From: Bradyrhizobium sp. CCH5-F6
Lineage (GTDB): Bacteria; Pseudomonadota; Alphaproteobacteria; Rhizobiales; Xanthobacteraceae
NCBI RefSeq assembly: GCF_001556045.1
Contig: NZ_LSIC01000185.1
Span: 1-37,822, forward strand
Length of the DNA: 37,822 bases
Direction: 5' to 3'
The notes under the pieces were generated by a model. It made no database searches and was not told the origin of the DNA. It saw only the letters and a program-made list of their open reading frames with translations. Shown here piece after piece: positions 1-8,737 of the stretch. The translations under genes were made by a program, and so were the position numbers. Within the stretch, counting starts at the first letter, position 1; each line of letters begins with the position of its first letter.

Positions 1-1
1 C

Positions 2-91
2 GGCGGCGTTCACCGCCTCGACGGACAGCTCATGGTCGTCCTCGACGTCGATCGCGTCCTCGAGCTCGCGCCCGAAATGATGGCGGCCTGA
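2..91 (+). CDS. cheW: CheW chemotaxis coupling protein, C-terminal end (partial)
   Basis: Only the last 29 codons are in the window, ending at TGA 89-91. The visible residues include HRLDGQLMVVLDVDRVLEL, which matches the final beta-strand and helix of CheW proteins, where a hydrophobic strand is followed by an Asp-rich turn. CheW bridges chemoreceptors and the CheA kinase in the cytoplasmic signalling array. cheY, cheB and cheR follow on the same strand, which is the common alphaproteobacterial order and supports the call. The fragment is too short to exclude another CheW-domain protein such as a CheV or a fusion. Confidence 0.75.
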   Translation, partial: GGVHRLDGQLMVVLDVDRVLELAPEMMAA

Positions 92-161
92 TACGGCGGC
101 ACTGCCGCCGACGGACTTGCAATTGGAAGTGGCCCCTCAAGGGGAGGAAGCAGAGGTTCAC

Positions 162-527
162 ATGCGCACTTGTCTCGTCGTTGACGATTCCAGCGTCATC
201 CGCAAGGTTGCGCGCCGGATCCTGGAGGGCCTCGATTTCCAGATCCTCGAAGCCGAAGACGGTGAGAAGGCGCTGGAAGCCTGCAAGCGCGGCCTGCCCG
301 ACGCCGTGCTGCTCGACTGGAACATGCCCGTCATGGACGGCTATGAATTTCTCGGTCATCTCAGGCGCATGCCCGGCGGCGACCATCCCAAGGTCGTGTT
401 CTGCACCACCGAGAACGATGTCGCGCATATCGCGCGCGCGCTGCACGCCGGCGCCAACGAGTACATCATGAAGCCGTTCGACAAGGACATCGTGACGGCG
501 AAATTCCAGGAAGTCGGCCTGATCTGA
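162..527 (+). CDS. cheY: CheY chemotaxis response regulator
   Basis: A single-domain receiver of 121 residues, the usual length for alphaproteobacterial CheY. The acidic pair is D8/D9, the predicted phosphorylated Asp is D52 in LLDWNMPVMDG, and the conserved Lys lies in the MKPF motif near the C-terminus. Phospho-CheY would bind the flagellar switch. I chose ATG 162, which puts a normal receiver N-terminus (MRTCLVVDDS) directly after the start and has a GGGGAGGAAG ribosome site at 141-150. The upstream ATG at 117 would add 15 residues not typical of the family. It lies between cheW and cheB in an apparent operon. Confidence 0.93.
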   Translation: MRTCLVVDDSSVIRKVARRILEGLDFQILEAEDGEKALEACKRGLPDAVLLDWNMPVMDGYEFLGHLRRMPGGDHPKVVFCTTENDVAHIARALHAGANEYIMKPFDKDIVTAKFQEVGLI

Positions 528-603
528 GCGATCGCCCGAAGGCTGAACGGATCCTTCGGCGCTTGTTTTCAACTGAACCGTTTTCAGCCTGAGTTGGTGA
601 GTA

Positions 604-1794
604 ATGAGTGTTGCGTTCGCAGGTAATTCGACTACGAACCCGTCGCGCGAGGCCGGACCGCTGCGGGTGATGATCGTCGACGACTCCGTCGTCATCCGCG
701 GTCTCATCTCGCGCTGGGTCGGCGCCGAGCACGACATGGAGGTCGCAGCCTCGCTGCGCACCGGGCTCGAGGCGGTCAACCAGCTCGAGCGCATCAACCC
801 CGACGTTGCCGTGCTCGACATCGAAATGCCCGAGCTCGACGGTCTCTCGGCGCTGCCGAAGCTGCTGGCGAAGAAGCGCGATCTCGTCATCATCATGGCC
901 TCGACGCTGACACGCCGCAACGCGGAGATCAGCTTCAAGGCGCTGTCGCTCGGCGCGGCCGATTACATCCCCAAGCCGGAGTCGACGCGCGAGGCGTCCG
1001 CGGCGGACATTTTCCATCACGACCTGATCCAGAAGATCCGTCATCTCGGCGCGCGGCTGCGTCGCAGGCCCGCGGTTGCGAGCCCGCCGCTGGCGCCCGC
1101 GAGCCCGGCTCCGGCCGCACGCGGTCCGATCGCGCGGCCCGCCACGCCGGCGCCCGCCGCGCCTGCCGCCTCGTCAGGAACGGTGTCGACACGTCCGTTC
1201 TCGACCCAGGCGCCGAAGGTGCTGCTGATCGGCTCTTCGACGGGCGGTCCGCAGGCGCTGATGTCGCTCGTCGCCGAGCTCGGCCCGGTGATCGACCGAT
1301 TCCCGGTGCTGATCACCCAGCACATGCCGCCGACCTTCACCACCATCCTTGCCGAGCATCTGGCGCGTTCGAGCCGGCGGCCGGCGAGCGAGGCGGTCGA
1401 CGGGGAGCCGGTGAAGCCGGGACGGATTTACCTGGCGCCCGGCGGCAAGCACATGCGCGTCGTGCGCAGCGGCGCGGATGTCGCGATCTCGCTCGATGAC
1501 GGCCCCGCCGTCAACTTCTGCAAGCCCGCGGTCGATCCGCTCTTCACCTCGGCCATCGACGTCTGGCATGGCAACATTCTCTCCGTCATCCTGACGGGCA
1601 TGGGCTCGGACGGCATGCGCGGCGGCAAGGACATCGTTGCGGCCGGTGGCAACGTGATCGCGCAGGACGAAGCCTCCAGCGTGGTCTGGGGCATGCCGGG
1701 CGCTGCCGCCAATGCCGGCATTTGCGCGGCGATCCTGCCGCTCAACCAGATCGGCGCCAAGGTCAATCGCCTGTTCGCGGGAGATCGCTCGTGA
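604..1794 (+). CDS. cheB: CheB protein-glutamate methylesterase/deamidase
   Basis: 396 residues with two domains. A receiver (about residues 20-140) has VDDS and the phospho-acceptor D72 in [12 protein letters not shown]-terminal methylesterase (about 203-390) has the catalytic serine in IGSSTGG (S212), His in ITQHMPP (H240) and Asp in TGMGSDGM. The linker, about residues 155-200, is very rich in Ala and Pro and longer than in enteric CheB. The enzyme removes methyl groups from chemoreceptors when phosphorylated by CheA, opposing CheR. Its stop codon overlaps the GTG start of cheR, so the two opposing enzymes are probably translationally coupled. Confidence 0.95.
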   Translation: MSVAFAGNSTTNPSREAGPLRVMIVDDSVVIRGLISRWVGAEHDMEVAASLRTGLEAVNQLERINPDVAVLDIEMPELDGLSALPKLLAKKRDLVIIMASTLTRRNAEISFKALSLGAADYIPKPESTREASAADIFHHDLIQKIRHLGARLRRRPAVASPPLAPASPAPAARGPIARPATPAPAAPAASSGTVSTRPFSTQAPKVLLIGSSTGGPQALMSLVAELGPVIDRFPVLITQHMPPTFTTILAEHLARSSRRPASEAVDGEPVKPGRIYLAPGGKHMRVVRSGADVAISLDDGPAVNFCKPAVDPLFTSAIDVWHGNILSVILTGMGSDGMRGGKDIVAAGGNVIAQDEASSVVWGMPGAAANAGICAAILPLNQIGAKVNRLFAGDRS

Positions 1795-2663
1795 CGCCTG
1801 GGGACTACGACTATTTGCGCAAGTTCCTGAAGGAACGTTCCGGCCTCGATCTCTCCGCAGACAAGCAGTATCTGGTCGAGAGTCGGCTGCTCCCGCTCGC
1901 CCGCAAGGCGAGCCTTCCCGGCATCCCCGATCTCGTGCTGAAGATCCGGAACGGCGACGGCCGGCTTGCAACCGACGTCACCGAAGCGATGACCACCAAT
2001 GAGACCTTCTTCTACCGCGACAAGATCCCGTTCGATCATCTGCGGGATACCATCCTGCCCGGCCTGATCCAGGCGCGGGCGGCGCGCAAGAGTTTGCGCA
2101 TCTGGTCGGCGGCGTCCTCGACGGGGCAGGAGCCCTATTCGATCGCGATGTGCGTGAAGGAGATGGCGGCGGCTCTGGCCGGCTGGCGTATCGAGATTGT
2201 CGCAACCGACCTGTCGCAGGAGGTGCTGGAGAAATCCAAGGCCGGCGTCTACAGCCAGTTCGAGGTGCAGCGCGGCCTGCCGATCCAGCATTTGATGAAG
2301 TACTTCACGCAAGTCGGCGAGCTCTGGCAGCTCAATGCCGACATTCGCGCGATGGTGCAGTTCCGCCAGCTCAACCTGTTGCAGGACTTCTCCCATCTCG
2401 GCACCTTCGACGTCATCTTCTGCCGCAACGTGCTGATCTATTTCGATCAGGATACCAAGGCGGCGATCTTCGAGCGCATGGCGAAGGTGTTGGAGGCCGA
2501 CGGCACGATGCTGCTTGGGGCCGCCGAATCCGTGGTCGGCATCACCGATGCATTTCGTCCCATCGCCGATCGCCGCGGCCTTTATCAGCTCAACCCCGTG
2601 CGCTCGGGCCGTCCCATGGGGGGATTGATGCCGCAGCCGATGAAGGTTGCCGCTGCGAAGTGA
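1791..2663 (+). CDS. cheR: CheR chemotaxis protein methyltransferase
   Basis: 290 residues from a GTG start at 1791 that overlaps the cheB stop (GTGA). Starting at an in-frame upstream codon would add 23 residues read from inside cheB, so I rejected that. The N-terminal helical domain is followed by [11 protein letters not shown], a CheR hallmark, then the SAM-binding segment [16 protein letters not shown] and the [14 protein letters not shown] motif. CheR methylates glutamates of chemoreceptors using S-adenosylmethionine. It is the last gene of the che operon seen here and converges on the minus-strand gene that ends at 2814. Confidence 0.95.
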   Translation: MTPGDYDYLRKFLKERSGLDLSADKQYLVESRLLPLARKASLPGIPDLVLKIRNGDGRLATDVTEAMTTNETFFYRDKIPFDHLRDTILPGLIQARAARKSLRIWSAASSTGQEPYSIAMCVKEMAAALAGWRIEIVATDLSQEVLEKSKAGVYSQFEVQRGLPIQHLMKYFTQVGELWQLNADIRAMVQFRQLNLLQDFSHLGTFDVIFCRNVLIYFDQDTKAAIFERMAKVLEADGTMLLGAAESVVGITDAFRPIADRRGLYQLNPVRSGRPMGGLMPQPMKVAAAK

Positions 2664-2671
2664 TCTGCCTC

Positions 2672-2800
2672 TTGACCCTCTCCCCTTGTGGGAGACGGGT
2701 GAGGGGTTCTCTCCGCGAATGAACGGTTCGCGTTTGAGCTCGCTGAAGCAACCCCTCATCCGACGCTTCGCGCTACCTTCTCCCACAAGGGGAGAAGGAA
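2672..2800. repeat. Intergenic palindromic repeat between convergent genes
   Basis: Perfect 17-bp inverted arms lie at 2679-2695 and 2779-2795 (TCTCCCCTTGTGGGAGA and its complement). A degraded inner repeat (GTGAGGGGTT against AACCCCTCATC) follows. The arms are also almost self-complementary. This looks like a dispersed intergenic repeat of the Bradyrhizobium type. Because it sits between the ends of cheR and the GSP-synthase-like gene, it may also act as a bidirectional transcription stop. Confidence 0.75.
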
Positions 2801-2813
2801 GAAAGGCCATCCC

Positions 2814-3974
2814 TCACAAAATTGCATGCGGCAGAAACCGCGAGCGGTTGCCGGTGATCGGGCTTTCGTCCTCGCGGATCGACAGGCCGCAGGGTTCGTG
2901 ATTCACCAGCCAGCTGCCCACCACCGGATGGAAGCCCGAAAAATTCGGCAGCGGTGACAGCGCCTGCCGCACGAAACCTTCGGCGCCATAGGGGCCCGCC
3001 TGCTCGTCGAGCGGCATCCCGCCGGACACCAGCGTGACATTGGCGCCCTCGCGCGACAGCAGCGGCTTGCGCACATAGGACGTGCCGAGCTCGGCGGCGC
3101 GCGGATCGTCCTCGAAGAACGCCGGCAGCAGATTGGGATGGTTCGGAAACAGCTCCCACAGCAGCGGCAGGATGCCCTTGTTGGAGAGCACCGCCTTCCA
3201 AGGCGGCTCGATCCAGCGCGTCGGTGCATCCTTGAGCTTGGCGCCGAAGGCGTCGTGGAACATCCACTCCCAGGGATAGAGCTTGAAGGCGAGCGCGATG
3301 TCGCCATCGTCGAGATCGACGAAGCCGCCGCCCTCGTCGCGCCAGCCGATCTGTTCGATGTCGAGCAGTCTGGTCGAGAGCCCGGCCTGGCGTGCGGTGT
3401 CTTCGAGGTAAGCGAGCGTGCCGGCGTCTTCCTCGTTGCCGGTGATGCCGGTGAGGTGGACGCGGCGGCCAGCAGCGATCTCCTTCCATGCCGCGATCAG
3501 CCGCTCATGAATGGAGTTGAATTGATCTGCGCGCGACGGGACGACGCGACGTTCGATCGCCTGCTCCAGCCAGGTCCATTGGAACACCGCGGCCTCGAAG
3601 ATCGAGGTCGGCGTGTCCGCGTTGTATTCGAGCAGCTTTGCCGGCGACTTGCCGTCGAACTTCAGATCGAGCCGGCCATAGAGGCTGCGGTCGTCCCGCT
3701 TCCAGCTCTCGGCGATCAGGCCCCAGAACGCTTCCGGGATCTTCAAGCGCCGCAAATGGCGCTCGTCTTCGATGACGCGGCCGGCAAGTTCGAGGCACAT
3801 CGCGTCGATCTCGCCGGTCGGCGCCTCGATGCCGCGCTCGATCTCGTCGAGCGTGAAGCCGTAATAGGCGCGTTCGTCCCAATAGCGTTCGCCGTCGATG
3901 GTGTGGAAGACGAAGCCGCACTGCGCCGCGGTCTCTCGCCAGTCGTCGCGCTCGAGACAGGTGATGCGCCGCAT
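2814..3974 (-). CDS. Glutathionylspermidine synthase family protein (YgiC/YjfC-like, ATP-grasp)
   Basis: 386 residues, the usual length for the E. coli YgiC/YjfC group, which corresponds to the C-terminal synthetase half of GspS without the amidase half. Recognisable segments are the N-terminal aromatic-rich WDERAYYGFT, the LLEYNADTPTSIFEA loop typical of the family, the EPPWKAVLSNKGILPLLWE segment and the YVRKPLLSREGANVT ATP-grasp motif. GspS joins glutathione to spermidine using ATP. YgiC/YjfC proteins are homologues whose substrate is uncertain, so the substrate here is open. It starts three bases after the preceding gene's stop and is the last gene of a three-gene operon. Confidence 0.85.
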   Translation of the reverse strand: MRRITCLERDDWRETAAQCGFVFHTIDGERYWDERAYYGFTLDEIERGIEAPTGEIDAMCLELAGRVIEDERHLRRLKIPEAFWGLIAESWKRDDRSLYGRLDLKFDGKSPAKLLEYNADTPTSIFEAAVFQWTWLEQAIERRVVPSRADQFNSIHERLIAAWKEIAAGRRVHLTGITGNEEDAGTLAYLEDTARQAGLSTRLLDIEQIGWRDEGGGFVDLDDGDIALAFKLYPWEWMFHDAFGAKLKDAPTRWIEPPWKAVLSNKGILPLLWELFPNHPNLLPAFFEDDPRAAELGTSYVRKPLLSREGANVTLVSGGMPLDEQAGPYGAEGFVRQALSPLPNFSGFHPVVGSWLVNHEPCGLSIREDESPITGNRSRFLPHAIL

Positions 3975-3977
3975 GGA

Positions 3978-4373
3978 TCAGCCGCCGCCCGAGAAGCCGT
4001 GGCCGAACGAGCCGAAGCCGCCGCGGCTCACGCTGCTGTGCCCGGAATCGGACGACGTTCCCGACGAGGAATGGCTCGAGGAATCGCTGCTGAAGAAACT
4101 CGATCGCGACGACCAGCGCGAGCCGCTGCCACCGGACGAACCGCTCCGGCTGCTGCACGCGGTGCTCGTTTGCGTCGAGGCTTCCGTTCCGGGAGGAGGA
4201 GGCTGCTCGCAGTTCTGCCGCGGCATCAGCGTGTAGGCGGTGGTGCCGACCGCGATCGTGCCCATCACCAGCAGCGCGACATGCCCGGAACGCTTCAGCG
4301 GCGGCCGCGCAGGCGGCGGCTCGGCCACCGGCCGGCGCTTGCCGAACTCCTTCTTGGAGGATTTGTCGGCCAT
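3978..4373 (-). CDS. YgiB/DUF1190-like small serine-rich protein
   Basis: 131 residues. A basic N-terminus is followed by one hydrophobic segment (about residues 29-50), a short Cys/Pro region, a serine-rich low-complexity stretch (about 72-110) and a Gly-rich tail containing SRGGFG. E. coli YgiB and YjfM, encoded next to YgiC/YjfC, also have an N-terminal membrane or lipoprotein segment, a low-complexity middle and a terminal TRGGFG motif. I infer that this is the equivalent gene even though overall similarity is low. Its start codon directly follows the stop of the DUF350 gene. The cytoplasmic or periplasmic side of the Ser-rich part cannot be decided from sequence. Confidence 0.6.
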   Translation of the reverse strand: MADKSSKKEFGKRRPVAEPPPARPPLKRSGHVALLVMGTIAVGTTAYTLMPRQNCEQPPPPGTEASTQTSTACSSRSGSSGGSGSRWSSRSSFFSSDSSSHSSSGTSSDSGHSSVSRGGFGSFGHGFSGGG

Positions 4374-4374
4374 G

Positions 4375-4779
4375 TCAGTAGATCATGCTGGCGGCGTTGA
4401 GCAACCCCGCGGCGAGCGAGGACAGCCCGAGCCAGATTGCGGGCGCAAGCTCGCCGGCCGAGATCCGCGCCGACAGATTGGGGACCGGAACTTTCACGAG
4501 AAAGAACACGATGACCTGCACCACCAATGCGATCGTCGCCCAGATCAGGCAATCCAGCACGTTGGCCGAATGTGCGATGGCGCTGACCAGCGGTGCGACG
4601 AAGCCGAGCAGGCTGAGGCCGAGCGCGATCGCCGCGGCCGGCTCGTTGTCGCGGATGAGCTGGAATTCGTTGTGCGCCGTGATGCGGGTGTAGACGAACA
4701 GATAGGCCACGACCGCGATCAGCCCGGTGCAGAAATAGACCAGGAAGGCAGGCAGGCCGGCGAGTGATTGCAGGATCAT
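4375..4779 (-). CDS. DUF350 (YjfL-like) inner-membrane protein
   Basis: 134 residues, almost entirely hydrophobic, with four predicted transmembrane helices (roughly 8-30, 48-68, 76-98 and 112-132). The loop pattern, with RITAHNEFQLIRDNEPAAAIALG between helices 1 and 2, is that of DUF350 proteins such as E. coli YjfL. The start ATG 4779 is preceded by a GGGGGAAAG ribosome site. It is the first gene of the operon with the YgiB-like and GSP-synthase-like genes. The same three-family set (yjfL-yjfM-yjfC) occurs in Enterobacteria. The molecular function is unknown, and a membrane partner for the ATP-grasp enzyme is only an inference. Confidence 0.75.
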   Translation of the reverse strand: MILQSLAGLPAFLVYFCTGLIAVVAYLFVYTRITAHNEFQLIRDNEPAAAIALGLSLLGFVAPLVSAIAHSANVLDCLIWATIALVVQVIVFFLVKVPVPNLSARISAGELAPAIWLGLSSLAAGLLNAASMIY

Positions 4780-4861
4780 CTTTCCCCCATCGTGCAGCGA
4801 CCATTCGTCGGCAGGAGGAGGTTAGTGGTTCAAACCTTAAGCTTCGGATGAAGCAATGCCC

Positions 4862-4893
4862 AAAAAACAAAAACCCCGCCATTTGCGGCGGGG
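4862..4893 (-). terminator. Rho-independent terminator of ctrA
   Basis: Read on the minus strand, a 7-bp G/C stem (CCCCGCC at 4874-4880 pairing with GGCGGGG at 4887-4893, 6-nt loop) is followed by a T-rich tract (TTTTTGTTTTTT, complement of 4862-4873). It lies 47 bases past the ctrA stop. It separates ctrA from the DUF350 operon downstream on the same strand. Confidence 0.88.
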
Positions 4894-4939
4894 AGGCTGG
4901 GAGGAGCGAGCCCCGAGGGCTCGCGACGTAAACCCAGGA

Positions 4940-5641
<702 letters not shown>

Positions 5642-5720
5642 GCCAGTTCCCCATAGTCGCCGCTCCTGGGCGTCAGGTCGGCCGCATTCGCGGCACTCAA
5701 CAAAACGCCTTTGAACAACT

Positions 5721-5912
5721 GATTCGGATCCTGACGACAGATGGTTAACAAACTCTGATTCTGGAACGCAAGTCCCCGCGGATGCAATTTTTGTCGAATC
5801 GCCCTAAGGTCTTGTGCGCGAAGCAGCTTTCGTCACCTTTGCCGTTCAAGTTCCACTTTAAGAGACGGGCCTAACCGACTCCCGCGACTCAGCCTTCTTC
5901 TGAAGGGGAGTC
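5721..5912. promoter_or_regulatory. Cluster of six GANTC (CcrM-type) methylation sites upstream of ctrA
   Basis: GANTC occurs at 5721, 5757, 5796, 5877, 5886 and 5908, six times in 192 bases against fewer than one expected by chance in uniform sequence. CcrM methylates GANTC in alphaproteobacteria. In Caulobacter a GANTC in a ctrA promoter couples ctrA transcription to replication through hemimethylation. The cluster here begins 80 bases upstream of the ctrA start codon. Confidence 0.7.
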
Positions 5913-5956
5913 ACGCTCAGTCACAAAGACAGTGACGCAATGATTAATGATGCGGG

Positions 5957-5971
5957 TAAACACGAAGTTAA
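5957..5971. promoter_or_regulatory. CtrA-like box (TAAA-N7-TTAA)
   Basis: TAAA-CACGAAG-TTAA matches seven of the eight defined bases of the CtrA consensus TTAA-N7-TTAA with the correct spacing. It lies about 100 bases upstream of fliI and about 315 upstream of ctrA, so either gene could be the target. Confidence 0.45.
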
Positions 5972-6052
5972 GCGCCGTTCAGAAATATGGCGAAACTTAA
6001 GGTTTTCACCGTGAAGGCCCGGATGACCCAAGCGCGCTCCTTAACGAAGGCC

Positions 6053-6080
6053 CACCGATGAAGGCTCACCGATGAAGGCT
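6053..6080 (+). repeat. Perfect 14-bp tandem duplication at the fliI start
   Basis: CACCGATGAAGGCT occurs twice back to back (6053-6066 and 6067-6080). Each copy contains an ATG. The second ATG (6072) is the fliI start, and the AAGG of the first copy (6061-6064) is placed as its ribosome site. Confidence 0.9.
6058..6075 (+). other. Possible five-codon leader ORF overlapping the fliI start
   Basis: ATG AAG GCT CAC CGA TGA reads MKAHR and ends in TGA at 6073-6075, overlapping the fliI ATG at 6072 as ATGA. It has its own GAAGG (6046-6050) seven bases upstream. It is produced by the tandem duplication. Whether it is translated is unknown. Confidence 0.35.
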
Positions 6081-7397
6081 CTTGCCGAACAGATCGGCGA
6101 CATCGACGGCGTCAACATCTACGGCCGCGTGGTCGGCGTGCGCGGATTGATGGTCGAGGTGGCCGGTCCCATCCACGCGATGTCGGTCGGCGCGCGGCTC
6201 GTGATCGAGACCGGCGCCAATCGCACCATTCCCTGCGAGGTGATCGGCTTCTCCGGCAACAATGCCATCGTGATGCCGTTCGCCGGGCTCGACGGCGTGC
6301 GCCGCGGCTGCAAGGCCGTGATCGCCAACGCCGCCAATCTCGTGCGGCCCTCTCCGGCCTGGCTCGGGCGCGTCGTCAACGCGCTGGGCGAGCCGATCGA
6401 CGGCAAGGGGCCGTTGCCCCAGGGCGCTTCGCCAATGCCGTTCCGCAATGCGCCGCCGCCGGCACATTCGCGCAAGCGCGTCGGCGCTCCGCTCGATCTC
6501 GGCGTGCGCGCGATGAACACCTTTCTCACCTGCTGCCGCGGCCAGCGCATGGGTATCTTCGCCGGCTCCGGCGTCGGCAAATCGGTGCTGCTCTCGATGC
6601 TGGCGCGCAACGTCGATGCCGACGTCAGCGTCATCGGGCTGATCGGCGAGCGCGGCCGCGAGGTCCAGGAGTTCCTGCAGGACGACCTCGGCGAGGAAGG
6701 CCTCGCGCGTTCGGTCGTGGTTGTCGCGACCTCGGACGAGCCGGCCTTGATGCGGCGCCAGGCGGCCTATCTGACGCTCGCGGTCGCCGAATATTTTCGC
6801 GACGAGGACAAGGACGTGCTCTGCCTGATGGACTCGGTGACGCGCTTCGCCATGGCGCAGCGCGAGATCGGGCTATCCGCCGGCGAGCCGCCGACCGCCA
6901 AGGGCTACACGCCGACCGTTTTCACCGAGCTGCCGAAGCTCTTGGAGCGCGCCGGGCCGGGCCTGGGGGAGGGCGCCATCACGGCGATCTTCACGGTGCT
7001 GGTCGACGGCGACGACCACAACGAGCCGATCGCGGATGCCGTCCGCGGCATCCTCGACGGTCACATCGTGATGCAGCGCTCGATCGCCGAGCGTGGCCGC
7101 TACCCCGCGATCAACATCCTCAAATCCGTCTCGCGCACCATGCCGAAATCGGCCGATCCGCAGTTCTGGCCCGTGATCCAGCGGGCGCGCCAGGTGATGG
7201 CGACCTATGCCGACATGGAGGAATTGATCCGGCTCGGCGCCTACCGGGCCGGCTCCAGCCCGGAGGTCGACGAGGCGATCCGCCTGCACGAGCCGCTCGA
7301 AGCCTTCCTGCGCCAGCGCAAGGACGAAAATGCATCACTGGCGGACGGCTATCGCCAATTGGCCCAAATCCTCGGCAATTTGGAAACGGAACGCTAA
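6072..7397 (+). CDS. fliI: FliI flagellar export ATPase
   Basis: 441 residues, normal for FliI. The Walker A motif is AGSGVGKS (residues 164-171), and a Walker B strand ending in LMDS precedes the [13 protein letters not shown] segment shared with F1 ATPase beta subunits. [13 protein letters not shown] and the [19 protein letters not shown] motif are typical of FliI and type III secretion ATPases. The hexamer energises export of flagellar subunits at the membrane export gate, to which FlhA (encoded at 12990) belongs. ATG 6072 is chosen because the alternative ATG at 6058 is out of frame. fliJ follows after 121 bases. Confidence 0.95.
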   Translation: MKALAEQIGDIDGVNIYGRVVGVRGLMVEVAGPIHAMSVGARLVIETGANRTIPCEVIGFSGNNAIVMPFAGLDGVRRGCKAVIANAANLVRPSPAWLGRVVNALGEPIDGKGPLPQGASPMPFRNAPPPAHSRKRVGAPLDLGVRAMNTFLTCCRGQRMGIFAGSGVGKSVLLSMLARNVDADVSVIGLIGERGREVQEFLQDDLGEEGLARSVVVVATSDEPALMRRQAAYLTLAVAEYFRDEDKDVLCLMDSVTRFAMAQREIGLSAGEPPTAKGYTPTVFTELPKLLERAGPGLGEGAITAIFTVLVDGDDHNEPIADAVRGILDGHIVMQRSIAERGRYPAINILKSVSRTMPKSADPQFWPVIQRARQVMATYADMEELIRLGAYRAGSSPEVDEAIRLHEPLEAFLRQRKDENASLADGYRQLAQILGNLETER

Positions 7398-7518
7398 CTT
7401 TGTCAGGTCATCATCCGATCCCACAGAGTAGCAGAGCCGGTCTTGGTCCAAATCGGGCCTCTGGGGTGACCGGTGCCGTCCCACGTGCAGCGGGGGGACT
7501 TCTGGGGAGTACGAGTCG

Positions 7519-7938
7519 ATGAAGTCACGAGATACCCTCATTCGCCTGAAGAAATTTCAGGTCGACGAGAAGCGCCGCCGGGTCACCCAGATCGAGACCA
7601 TGATCGCCGACTTCCAGCGCATGTCGGTCGATCTCGAGCGCGAGATCCAGACCGAGCAGGAGCGCGCCGGGATCAACGATCCCTCGCACTTCGCCTATCC
7701 GACCTACGCCAAAGCCGCGATCCAGCGCCGTGAAAACCTGACCCGCTCTGCCGACGAGCTCAAGGGTCAGCTCGACGAAGCCAAGGCCGCGCTGGCCGAG
7801 GCCTTCGAAGAGCTGAAGAAGGTCGAACTGCTCGACGAGCGCGACCAGGCCCGCGAGCGCGCCGAGGAGAACGCCCGTGAGCAGGCCGACCTCGACAGCA
7901 TCGGCCTGATGCGCGCCCGCATCGGCGCCGTCGCCTGA
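7519..7938 (+). CDS. fliJ: FliJ flagellar export chaperone/stalk
   Basis: 139 residues, highly charged and nearly all helical. Heptad-like patterns run through two long coiled-coil arms (about 3-55 and 70-125) separated by a short FAYPTYAK turn. FliJ forms the stalk in the FliI ring, links it to FlhA and recycles chaperones. Position right after fliI and length agree with this, since FliJ sequences diverge strongly and context carries much of the call. ATG 7519 has GGGGAG upstream. A strong terminator follows at 7972. Confidence 0.88.
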   Translation: MKSRDTLIRLKKFQVDEKRRRVTQIETMIADFQRMSVDLEREIQTEQERAGINDPSHFAYPTYAKAAIQRRENLTRSADELKGQLDEAKAALAEAFEELKKVELLDERDQARERAEENAREQADLDSIGLMRARIGAVA

Positions 7939-7971
7939 CGGCGCCCGCAGCCAGACCGCCGAGAATTCCGC

Positions 7972-8000
7972 AAAACCCGGACCCGCAAGGTCCGGGTTTT
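7972..8000 (+). terminator. Rho-independent terminator after fliJ
   Basis: A 12-bp perfect stem (AAAACCCGGACC at 7972-7983 with GGTCCGGGTTTT at 7989-8000), five-base loop CGCAA, then TTCGTCTTT-like sequence within and after the stem. It closes the fliI-fliJ unit 33 bases after the fliJ stop. Confidence 0.9.
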
Positions 8001-8097
8001 CGTCTTTGCTGTCCACAGTGTGGTGCCGCGCCCCTTGGTGGTCGGCTTTGCCGCGCGCTATGGTGGCAGGGATGAATGCTATGCCAGCGAGGCGGTG

Positions 8098-8126
8098 TTC
8101 ACCTCTCCCCGTCGGGGAGAGGTGAA
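8098..8126. repeat. Perfect palindromic repeat upstream of the ECF sigma gene
   Basis: 13-bp perfect arms (TTCACCTCTCCCC, 8098-8110, and its complement, 8114-8126) are separated by GTC. It resembles the dispersed TCTCCCC/GGGGAGA repeats elsewhere in the window but sits only 29 bases before the sigma-factor start codon, so it falls in the promoter or 5' leader of that gene. Confidence 0.8.
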
Positions 8127-8155
8127 GTGCGACGGGCCGCGTGTCGGGGGGCTGA

Positions 8156-8701
8156 ATGCTGACGCCAGCAGAGCTGGTCGGGCTGATTGAGGCGACGGCG
8201 ACGGGCGACCAGGCCGCGTTCGAGCGCCTCTACGCCGCCACGCGCGCGAAACTCTATGGCGTCGTGCTCCGTATCTTGCGCCGACAGGATCTGGCGGAGG
8301 AGGTCATTCAGGAGACTTACGTCAAGGTCTGGAACAGCGCCGGCCAGTTCAATCCGGCCCTGTCGTCGCCGATCACGTGGATGGTCTCGATCGCGCGCAA
8401 CCGAGCGATCGACATCGTGCGCAAGAAGTCCGAAGCCTCCATCGAGGAGGAGCCTCAGGCGATGGAGGTCGCGGCCGAGAGTCCAGATCCGCTGGCGCGC
8501 CGCGAGATGACCGAGGAGCTGAAGCGGCTCCTGGAGTGTATCGGCCGGCTCGAGCCGGACCGTCAGAGGCTCGTGCTTCTCGCCTATTACAACGGCTGGA
8601 GCCGCGAGCAGTTGGCGGAGAAGTTCGCCGCGCCCGTCAACACGGTGAAGACGTGGCTCCGGCGCAGCATGCTGGACATTCGGGAATGCCTCGGACTGTG
8701 A
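8156..8701 (+). CDS. ECF-type RNA polymerase sigma factor (SigK-like)
   Basis: 181 residues. Sigma region 2 (about 18-85) includes RRQDLAEEVIQETYVKVW and the WMVSIARNRAIDIVRKK segment that contacts the -10 element. Region 4 (about 118-175) has the helix-turn-helix YYNGWSREQLAEKFAAPVNT followed by VKTWLRRS. The sequence is closest to the SigK group controlled by membrane RskA-type anti-sigma factors. The gene 36 bases downstream encodes exactly such a protein. ATG 8156 is preceded by a GGGGGG tract. The signal that releases it is not evident. Confidence 0.92.
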   Translation: MLTPAELVGLIEATATGDQAAFERLYAATRAKLYGVVLRILRRQDLAEEVIQETYVKVWNSAGQFNPALSSPITWMVSIARNRAIDIVRKKSEASIEEEPQAMEVAAESPDPLARREMTEELKRLLECIGRLEPDRQRLVLLAYYNGWSREQLAEKFAAPVNTVKTWLRRSMLDIRECLGL

Positions 8702-8737
8702 TGGCCTGATGATGAGGATGGTTCTGGAACGCAATTG

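Larger units (their letters stand above)
5642..6071. promoter_or_regulatory. ctrA-fliI divergent intergenic region
   Basis: This 430-base AT-richer region holds the promoters of ctrA (minus) and fliI (plus) and no credible gene of its own beyond a five-codon leader ORF at 6058. It contains six GANTC sites and several TTAA half-sites (5745, 5858, 5944, 5968, 5997, 6041) of the kind bound by CtrA. The density of half-sites fits autoregulation by CtrA, which is known in Caulobacter and is inferred here. Confidence 0.75.

Noticed and set aside
1722..1790. An upstream start for cheR
   Set aside because: It would read 23 codons inside cheB. The GTG at 1791 overlapping the cheB stop gives the normal CheR length.
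3138..4400. A 420-codon plus-strand frame opposite the GSP-synthase-like operon
   Set aside because: The composition is that of an antisense shadow, it spans parts of two real genes, and it has no recognisable motif.
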